Shown here: in pieces, positions 57,142 through 64,000 of the stretch | How positions within the stretch are numbered: the first letter of the stretch is position 1 | Layout: the number at the start of each line of letters is the position of its first letter | Source of the DNA: Diplonema japonicum | Lineage: Eukaryota; Euglenozoa; Diplonemea; Diplonemida; Diplonemidae | DNA length: 64,000 nt | Assembly (NCBI GenBank): GCA_964019335.1 | Contig: OZ025726.1 | Location: 310,001 to 374,000 of the forward strand | Reading direction: 5' to 3' | The notes under the pieces: model-generated | The model's input: only the letters and a program-made list of their open reading frames with translations | Database searches by the model: none | What the model was told of the DNA's origin: nothing | Translations under genes and position numbers: made by a program

Positions 57142-59301
57142 TCAAATCCCTATCAGATTTTCAAACAGCACCTCTGGGATGCCAAGGTGTTGTTCACCCC
57201 GTGCCCGATCGAAATATTCATCCAGAAACACAGGCAGCACCTCGGACCAGTCCGCAGCCGCGAGGCTGCAGTAATTTTCAAAATCCAAACGCGAAGCACC
57301 GCGTAGCAGCAAGAGGTCGGTATAGAACGTATCGTTTGGCAGCAACGAGCCGAGGACACACGCAGCACGCAGGGTGGGCACTCGTTCGGAGAGGGACAAG
57401 TGTTCTGCAATGGGGTTCAAAACAGTGGTGTTTGAACGCCCTGCCTTGCGAAACGCTCTTGCCATTACGGACAAATAGCCCAGCCTGTTGGAGGAACAGT
57501 CAAACCGCAAATTTTCCAAGATAGTTGCAATCTTTCTGTACACCTTGCAGGTAACCCCCGTCCATTGCAACATGACATCCCCTGCGTGTAGTGTCATCTC
57601 GAACTCTTCCCGAAGCATGGCAACACCCACCGCTCGGTGGGTTAGAACCCATACAAAGATGTCAACCGCAAGCGATTTGAATCGTACAGGCAACGCTTCT
57701 TCCGCTTCTTTTTGAAAAATCTCGGGGAAATCTGAAATTCCAAACATGTCGCTGCCACGTGTCTCGTTGTTCGCTGCAAATCGTACTTTTATCTCAAGAC
57801 CCTCCAAAAGCTTGGGGTCCAGGTCAACATAAGGCCGCTGTCTCATCCATACACCTATAACACCGCACAACTGCTTGCAGTTGAACCCTGTTATGGGGAT
57901 CTTCTTGTTTAAAACCCGGGTTTTGATGATTTCCACAGGGGATCTCGTGTAGTACTCCGACACTGAAACCAACAAAGCAAGCGATTTAAGTGTTGGCCTC
58001 TCCATTGTTTCCCGGACAAGGCTGGCTTCGTTCAAGTCGGGAAAGAGAACGCATGAACCACGCATGCTCACCAAAAGAGGTTCAGGGATGTGAGGTGGGT
58101 TGCCATGGAGGAACAAAGAGCTTGCCAACCGGTGAAACACCTTTGGGTGGTCTGAAAAATACTGCGGGGGGGTGTTCTCGATAATTGCGAGGGCGCAGCT
58201 TGAAGATGGGACCCTCTTGAACCCCGAAATGAAATGCTCGAGAATGAGCAAGAATTCGGTGTAAACACGGGGTTTCACATCACCAAGCTGCAACACGGGC
58301 ATAAGCTTTGCCGTTTCAGCCAACCCAGACCAACCTTTAGAAGTATTGTACTCTGCAATTTGTAGCATTTCCCACACGATTCGAGGCGTGGTAACAGTTT
58401 GTCGCGAGTTCTTCAGTGCTTCCAGCACGTTACCCCTGTTGATGGTTCTGACAATTCCGAGCAGAGCTGTTTCTGTCAACGATGTTCGTGTTTTGGAAAG
58501 AAACTGCTGTTTGAACCGATTCGGGACGTCAGTAAAAATCCCTGGGGATTTGTTCAAAAGCGTCGCCATCACCTCCTTTACAAAATTTTCCGTTTTCTGC
58601 GACCCGCACCAGTTTTCTGTCAGCGCAACGAGGACAGCCGCGGCGTTCTGCACCGGTATGAACTCGATCTTCCGTTTTAAATTCGTCAAGAATTTTACCG
58701 CGACCTCCTCCGAGACCATCTTGCAGCCCACCTTGCATAATATCTTGTGTAGAAACACGAAATCGGACCCCCTGGCAACATTACGAACTGCGGTTAAAAC
58801 GAGAAATGAGACCGCGCCCAAATCGGGGAAATATTGTCCGGTCGACACCAAGGCGTCGATGGCATTCAGACATTCTTCTGTTGTAAGTGTGTGCCTTTCA
58901 GAGGAGCAGAGCACCACGGTGGTAAGGTGGCGGAGGAGCACTTCAGGAACCGCCTGCAGCTTCGCGTAAGAGATCATCAAGCTGGTGCACTTTATCCCAT
59001 AGGCATGGGCTTCTTTTAGTACTGGTTCAGCCAGGTGGATTGCTGCCTGTTTGCTTCCTGCCAGACCTGCCAAAACCCCCATGTAGAAGGTCTCCTTTTT
59101 GTAATAACCGGTGCCATTGGTTTCAATGATTGTTCTCTCTATGTCCAGCCACATGTTCTTAACAGGAGGTGTGAGGTTCCGCCAGGTCTTACCGTCTCGT
59201 TCTTGCCTGAGATTCGAAATAACTTCCGCGGGAATCACCGCTAGCAAATCGTGAAGGGTGTCTTTGCATTTTTGTACAGTATGTGTATGCCGTGGGGTCA
59301 T
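57142..59301 (-). CDS. Large helical protein, unknown family
   Basis: 719 aa, single exon, not recognised. Helix-turn-helix units run through the whole length (AIHLAEPVLKEAHAYGIKC, VSEEVAVKFLTNLKRKIEF, DVPNRFKQQFLSKTR), with scattered Leu/Val and few Gly or Pro, so an alpha-solenoid (PPR-, OPR- or FAST-kinase-like) is plausible. The basic N-terminus (MTPRHTHTVQKCKD) might act as an organelle presequence. Such solenoids often bind organelle RNA in Euglenozoa, but no diagnostic RAP or PPR signature was seen. eL42 ends 123 nt upstream and SMYD starts 100 nt downstream. Confidence 0.75.
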   Translation of the reverse strand: MTPRHTHTVQKCKDTLHDLLAVIPAEVISNLRQERDGKTWRNLTPPVKNMWLDIERTIIETNGTGYYKKETFYMGVLAGLAGSKQAAIHLAEPVLKEAHAYGIKCTSLMISYAKLQAVPEVLLRHLTTVVLCSSERHTLTTEECLNAIDALVSTGQYFPDLGAVSFLVLTAVRNVARGSDFVFLHKILCKVGCKMVSEEVAVKFLTNLKRKIEFIPVQNAAAVLVALTENWCGSQKTENFVKEVMATLLNKSPGIFTDVPNRFKQQFLSKTRTSLTETALLGIVRTINRGNVLEALKNSRQTVTTPRIVWEMLQIAEYNTSKGWSGLAETAKLMPVLQLGDVKPRVYTEFLLILEHFISGFKRVPSSSCALAIIENTPPQYFSDHPKVFHRLASSLFLHGNPPHIPEPLLVSMRGSCVLFPDLNEASLVRETMERPTLKSLALLVSVSEYYTRSPVEIIKTRVLNKKIPITGFNCKQLCGVIGVWMRQRPYVDLDPKLLEGLEIKVRFAANNETRGSDMFGISDFPEIFQKEAEEALPVRFKSLAVDIFVWVLTHRAVGVAMLREEFEMTLHAGDVMLQWTGVTCKVYRKIATILENLRFDCSSNRLGYLSVMARAFRKAGRSNTTVLNPIAEHLSLSERVPTLRAACVLGSLLPNDTFYTDLLLLRGASRLDFENYCSLAAADWSEVLPVFLDEYFDRARGEQHLGIPEVLFENLIGI

Positions 59302-59424
59302 GGGGGCAGCATCCCCCCTTTTTTTTTTTTTTTTTTCTCTTTTTTTTTCTTGTGGTGGAAATGTTGTTTGTGTAGCAAAACGATAGATGGGGGAATAAAA
59401 AAAAAGAGAAAAAATACACTCAGT

Positions 59425-59687
59425 TTACCAGGTAGGGTCCTTGGACTTCTTCCTCCCCTGGTCTGCCAGCTCGAAATGCTTGCATCGCTTGATGGAGGTA
59501 AGCTTCACCCTCTTGCACTTGGTGCACTGCAGTTTCAGGGAGATCTTCTTGGTGGTCTTGGCCTTCTTGTGGAACACCGGCTTGGTCTGACCACCGAACC
59601 CCTTCTGCTTGGCATCATAACGCCTCTTACCCTGGGCACACAGTCTGGACTTACCAGTCTTGTACTGAACCACCTGAAGATGTGTTT

Positions 59688-59721
<34 letters not shown>

Positions 59722-59786
59722 TTGTGGTTGTGGTAGGTGTCACAGTCCGCGCAGTAGGACTTCTTTGACTTCGGGTAGTTGACCAT
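59425..59786 (-). CDS. RPL36A: 60S ribosomal protein eL42 (RPL36A/RPL44)
   Basis: 104 aa in two exons, 59786-59721 (22 codons) and 59673-59425. The 47-nt intron (GTAAAAA..., then CATCTTCAG) interrupts after NHK, in phase 0. The protein shows the eL42 pattern: [12 protein letters not shown], zinc ligands CADC with the later CTKC and [18 protein letters not shown], and [17 protein letters not shown]. The Pro of GGQTKP is the residue whose change to Gln confers cycloheximide resistance in yeasts; here it is Pro, predicting a sensitive ribosome. It binds at the large-subunit E-site. Confidence 0.96.
59674..59720 (-). other. 47-nt intron of the eL42 gene
   Basis: GT is followed at once by a run of about 26 A, then TCCAAACACATCTTCAG. 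No pyrimidine tract. Confidence 0.93.
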
Positions 59787-60387
59787 TTTCCTTCTTTCTT
59801 CCCTCTTTTTTTTTTTTGTTGTAATGAAAATGATGAAAAGATGTCGGAATGAAACAAATAGAAAAAAAATAAAAGAATAGTTAGCACGAAAAAAAAAAAA
59901 ATCTTAGTATATTTTTTTAAAAAAAAGGGGGCGGGCGGGAAGGGAGGGCGAGGGAGAGAGGGGGGAAAAAACAAAAAAAAATAACTTTCCCCCCCAAATG
60001 ACACCATCTACCACCTTTTTTTTTTTCCATCCATAAATATATTCTTCTATTAAAAAAAAAGGAGAGAGGGTGACACTTTCTTTTTTTTTCTCCCTTCCTT
60101 TCTTCCTTTCCTGCTCTAGATCCCTCCCCACATCCCCACTTTCCTTTTTTTCTTTTAGTTCTCACGGTCCCTGGGAGGGGTAATTTGTGTAATTTTGAGA
60201 AAGGGAAAAACAAAAACAAAAACAAAAAAAAGAAAAGGGGGAGGGGGACCTTCACACTTTGGAACAAAAAAAAACGAAATCTAAAAAAAAAAAAAAAAAA
60301 GCTCCGGGTCTAGATGGTTAAAAAACCCACAAAATATCCCCATTTTTTCCCCCTTATTACAAAAAAAAAAAAAAATTCCCTCCGTCT
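59787..60387. other. Intergenic spacer
   Basis: Homopolymers and purine runs between the Rpt4 stop and the eL42 start. No gene was recognised. Confidence 0.6.
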
Positions 60388-61805
60388 CTACTGGTCTTGG
60401 TAAGCATGGGCGGACCCTTCGAGTTTTTTATTTTCATTGACCTTTCGGACCGCCTTGTTGAAATCTTCCTCCTTGACATAGTCCCGTTCAGCACGGATGG
60501 CGAACATACCCGCCTCGGTGCAAACATTCCTGAATTTTTTTTTTTTTTTTCCATCCCCAATTTCATACCTCAAGTCGGCCCCGTTGAACCCATCAGACAT
60601 TTTCACAACATTCTCATAATCGATGTCGCCCTGCTTGGTGATGTGTGCAGAGTGGATCTTGAGGATGTCATTCCGCCCTTGCTCGTTGGGCAAGGGGATT
60701 TCGATCTTTCTGTCGAGCCTACCAGGACGCATGAGAGCAGGGTCTAGGGTGTCGGGTCTGTTGGTAGCCATGATCATCTTGACCTTCCCGAGCTCATCGA
60801 AACCGTCTAGCTGGTTGAGCAGCTCCATGAGCGTGCGCTGGATCTCACGGTCGGATGCAGTTCCCTCCGAGTACCTCTTCCCTCCAATGGCGTCCACTTC
60901 GTCCATGAAGATGATGCAGGGCTCGTGATCCCGTGCGTAGCCGAACATCTCCCTCACAACCCTTGCAGATTCCCCAATGAACTTATCCACAATCGCACTT
61001 GCTACGACCTGCAAGGGATTTAAAAAAAAGATTTTTTTTTTTTGTTACGTGGATGATACCTTTAAAAACGACGCATCAACGTTGCACGCTATCGCCTTTG
61101 CCAGCAAGGTTTTCCCCGTACCCGGAGGACCGTACAGCAACACACCCTTTGGTGCTTTGATGCCCACTCTTGTGAAGAGCTCGGGGTTGACCAGAGGGAG
61201 TTCGATGACCTTTTTTTTTTTTTTTTTTTTTTCTTACAATACAAACCTCTCTAAGCTCCCTCATCTGCTCCTGCAGACCACCGATGGACTGGAAGGAAAT
61301 TGTCTCGTCGTCAACTTGGGACTTCATGTTGTAGACCAAGGGGTCAACCTTTTTGTGTTTTTTAAAAAAAAAAACTTTGGTCATACCTCTCTCGGGAGCA
61401 CCTTCATGATGGTGAGGGTGAGCATCTCTAGCGTGACACGGACGCCTGGTTTCAGTTTGTTTTTGTCAAGCCGTGTGCGCTTGCCTACTAGGTAACGCGG
61501 GCCGCTTGATGCTTTCACAATGTACTTCTCGCCGTCTTCGTCCACCTGTTTCAAGACCTCACCCACGATCTGCCCCACACACTGCAGCCCCTTCAGGTCG
61601 TCCTCAGACTTGTCGTATTGCGCTGTCATCTCCTTCACCTTAGCCCGCAGTTCCTTCACCTTCTTCTCTGTCTCCTGTGGTGTGTTTTTTTTTGTTTTTT
61701 TTTTTTGTTTTTGTTTCTTTTTTTTTTTCCTCCCTAACATACCCTGTGGGACTTTATCTTCCCCCTATATGACTGAACTGCCCATTCTCTCGTTACCTCT
61801 CCCAT
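60388..61805 (-). CDS. PSMC6: 26S proteasome regulatory ATPase Rpt4 (PSMC6)
   Basis: 394 aa from six exons: 61805-61743, 61674-61387, 61348-61247, 61209-61060, 61008-60569 and 60529-60388. All joins keep the frame and restore conserved family sequence. Subunit of the AAA+ ring of the 19S particle that unfolds ubiquitylated proteins. It has an N-terminal coiled coil ([12 protein letters not shown]), an OB-type domain ([11 protein letters not shown], then GPRYLVG), Walker A GPPGTGKT (about 178-185), Walker [10 protein letters not shown] (about 233-241), [20 protein letters not shown], and a C-terminal [20 protein letters not shown] that identifies Rpt4 rather than other Rpt subunits. Introns are 68, 38, 37, 51 and 39 nt, all GT-AG and rich in A-runs. 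It is by far the most intron-rich gene here. Cluster 2 of the repeat modules starts about 90 nt upstream. Confidence 0.95.
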
Positions 61806-61894
61806 TTTATTTTTTAATGTGTTTGCCCTTTGTGTGTTTTTTTTTAATTTTTTTTTTTTCCGTTCATCCTCGTTCCTTAAACCTATGCACCGCA

Positions 61895-63255
61895 TCTCCC
61901 CCCGATGTACATACCTTACCGAGTACAGTTAACTGGTAAGGGGCAAGGTGGGGGTTAAGATCAACATTCATTACATAAAAAAAGGAAAACAATTCTATCC
62001 TTTATGCGAAGCCCTTCAACAGCTAGAAAACAAAGCAGGAGGGTATTGGTAAAGGAATGCCTGGGTAGTCAGAAATTGAGGAGACACATCGGCACTACAC
62101 AAACGAGTCACAATTTGTGTCGGCTGACCTGCTGCCTGCATAGGGCGGTTAAAATAAAAGGTGACCCCACACGTGAACGCACCTCCCTTAATGCGAAGCC
62201 CTCATATAGCTCGGAACAAAGCGTCTCCCCCCGATGTACATACCTTACCGAGTACAGTGAACTGGTAAGGGGCAAGGTGGGGGTGTAAAATAAAATTTTT
62301 ATTTTCTTCTTTAATTTCCCAAAGGAAAAACAAATCTCTCCTTTATGCGAAGCCCTTCACAGCTAGAAGACAAAGACAGGAGGGTATTGGTAAAGGAATG
62401 CCTTGGTGGGAGATGCGAAATGTAGCAAAATAAGAACAAGAGTTAAAAGAGGCCCATGTTGGTGACCTGCACTAGCACTGTCTACTTGATTACAGGGCAC
62501 GCCGGGTAACCAACACGGAAAGAAAAACAGCAGTTTTCTCTCCCGCTGCCAGTAGCCACTGCGAGACCACGAAAGGAAAGGGTCAATATGGATATGCATG
62601 CAAGCGGTGTTTCATTCTTAACACAACTCTACCCTTTATGCGAAGCCCTTCACAGCTAGAAGACAAAGCAAAGAGGGTATTGGTAAAGGGAAAAGGACTT
62701 GGAGCAAAGTCTCCCCCCGATGTACATACCTTACCGAGTACAGTGAACTGGTAAGGGGCAAGGTGGGGGTGGCTGGGCGAAATAATCTTTAGGCTTTTGT
62801 GTCTCCCGCTGCCAGTAGCCACTGCGAGACCACGAAAGGAAAGGGTCAATATGGATATGCATGCAAGCGGTGTTCCAAATAAACAAAAGTTGTGAACACA
62901 ACTCTACCCTTTATGCGAAGCCCTTCACAGCTAGAAGACAAAGCAAAGAGGGTATTGGTAAAGGGAAAAGGACAACTTTGAGACAAAGAGTCTCCCCCCG
63001 ATGTACATACCTTACCGAGTACAGTGAACTGGTAAGGGGCAAGGTGGGGGTGGCAGGGCACAAAAACGAAAGTACATAAGAAGCATATTAGACTTTCTGA
63101 TTCACTCTCCCGCTGCCAGTAGCCACTGCGAGACCACGAAAGGAAAGGGTCAATATGGATATGCATGCAAGCGGTGTTCATTCGAAACACAACTCTACCC
63201 TTTATGCGAAGCCCTTCACAGCTAGAAGGAGGGCAGGAGGGTATTGGTAAAGGGT
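61895..63255. repeat. Cluster 2 of interleaved stem-closed repeat modules
   Basis: Same A, B and C modules as at 20.0-20.5 kb. Order: C 61895-61956, A 61994-62055, degenerate A 62181-62214, C 62224-62285, A 62335-62396, B 62539-62612, A 62628-62690, C 62710-62771, B 62802-62875, A 62903-62965, C 62991-63052, B 63106-63179, A 63194-63255. All have the same orientation. A-C-B triples repeat, and the triple at 62628-62875 matches 20171-20424 nearly base for base, spacers included. Two extra stem-closed segments occur once each: 62458-62517 (TGTTGGTGACC/GGTAACCAACA) and about 62082-62121 (GACACA/TGTGTC). The C at 61895 differs in its loop (CAGTTAAC). Confidence 0.88.
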
Positions 63256-63862
63256 AATTCCCTATGATTAGTGTTAGGGACGGCCGGTTAAGGACCTTAT
63301 GCTTGCAGACTGTGCTGAGCCGTATCCTTCTTCTTCCGTTCAATTCAACTCTATGCCCGTTATCGCTGTACAGAACTCCATGACGCCGTTCGTCGCCGCT
63401 TGCAGCACTTCCCGCGTAATAATAAAATTTAAATTTAAATAAAAATGGAATGAAATAACAAAGCAGTATAAGTAGAATAAAGACAAAGCTGGGTGGTTTC
63501 TGTTTTCTCTTTTTTTTTGTTTTCTAAGGACGACGGGGGGGGGGGGGGGGGGGGGCTTCCCGCTCTTCCCACAAAAGGCAGCATTTTAAAGGGAAGAAAA
63601 GGCTTGGCCAACAACATGAGCTGTTGTATTTCCTTTTTTTTCTTCTTCTTCCCTTAAGAAGAGGAAAAAAAAAAAGACAGAAACAAAGAGAGAGAAATAA
63701 GAGAAATAATAAGGGGGAAGAAAAGAAAATACTAACAAAGAACAATAATAATAAATAATAAAATGGGATGGCTAGGGGGTGGGTTCTTTTTTTTAGGTGT
63801 TTTTTTTTTTTAAAAAAAAAACTTTTTTTCTTCTAAATTTTTGTTTTCTTCTCCCCCATCTC
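63256..63862. other. Spacer right of cluster 2
   Basis: 63256-63440 is of normal complexity. On the minus strand it holds a gene-like tail, REVLQAATNGVMEFCTAITG, ending at a stop, without a start or clear acceptor. A G-run of about 20 (63536-63555) and A/T-runs follow. No gene was called. Confidence 0.45.
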
Positions 63863-64000
63863 TCAACTACTCGATTCTCGCGCTTGTTGTCCCATGCAAT
63901 GTGACAAAGAGGTGAAATAGGTAGAATAGCAGCTTTGGGGGGGAAGGGATTTGTCAATATTATGAAGAAGTGTAATGGCTTCAGGAGAAGGGGTGATGAA
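63863..64000 (-). CDS. C-terminal fragment of a minus-strand gene cut by the window edge
   Basis: The frame is open from the window end to a TGA at 63863 (45 codons), reading FITPSPEAITLLHNIDKSLP and ending CMGQQARESSS. Codons are mixed and not homopolymeric, and the strand agrees with every other gene. Too short to assign to a family; it could be chance. Confidence 0.35.
   Translation of the reverse strand, partial: FITPSPEAITLLHNIDKSLPPQSCYSTYFTSLSHCMGQQARESSS

Noticed and set aside
62539-62612. Module B as a tRNA, hammerhead or twister ribozyme
   Set aside because: No B box or anticodon arm, no CUGAUGA...GAAA core, and no match I could defend to the twister consensus, despite a three-stem fold.

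Overview
The window is eukaryotic nuclear DNA from a protist. It holds 19 substantial protein-coding genes, a 51-codon gene, a partial reading frame at the right edge and two tRNA genes, and every one reads on the minus strand. Recognisable conserved genes are an SLC35B1-type ER transporter, SUMO E1 (UBA2), a CUL1-type cullin, an SMYD lysine methyltransferase, ribosomal protein eL42 and proteasome ATPase Rpt4. Most genes have one exon. The introns that can be fixed by homology are GT-AG, only 37-68 nt long, and are built around A-runs. Gene spacing is down to about 60-180 nt in places, although other spacers run to several kb and are full of A/T and G/C homopolymers. One-way arrays, few introns, an intron-bearing tRNA-Tyr, a kinetoplastid-like 'RLY' repeat protein and a claudin/amastin-like module point to Euglenozoa, perhaps a diplonemid. 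This is an inference (about 0.4), not a proof.

Layout from left to right, with transcription running right to left. 0-1 kb: 3' part of the SLC35B1-like gene. 1.1-3.7 kb: a decayed DNA transposon with about 120-bp inverted ends, an inverted-repeat element and a MITE. 3.8-14.4 kb: compact array of a MAP3K-like kinase, a UvrD/Srs2-like helicase with a ubiquitin-binding zinc finger, UBA2, cullin, a two-TM protein and tRNA-Tyr. 15.6-19.9 kb: a 1421-aa phosphate transporter fused to a phytase-like ectodomain inside a claudin-like tetraspan. 20.0-20.5 kb: cluster 1 of short stem-closed repeat modules (A, B, C). 20.5-33.7 kb: gene-poor zone of homopolymers and many short inverted-repeat elements. 33.7-46.5 kb: an N-acylated small protein, a pectin acetylesterase/Notum-like hydrolase, tRNA-Leu and a pair of paralogous EGF-like single-pass receptors, separated by low-complexity DNA. 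46.7-61.8 kb: compact array of an LRR/Glu-rich protein, a SAM protein, an F-box/ankyrin protein, a 51-aa protein, a coiled-coil protein, SMYD, a 719-aa helical protein, eL42 and Rpt4. 61.9-63.3 kb: cluster 2 of the same repeat modules. 63.9-64 kb: edge of a further minus-strand reading frame.

The most interesting items are the SLC34/phytase-like/claudin-like fusion, which couples a candidate phosphate-releasing ectodomain to a phosphate importer in one chain; the two clusters of interleaved 62-74-nt modules with self-complementary ends; the poly(A) micro-introns; and the complete strand bias. All family calls come from motif recognition, without database searches.
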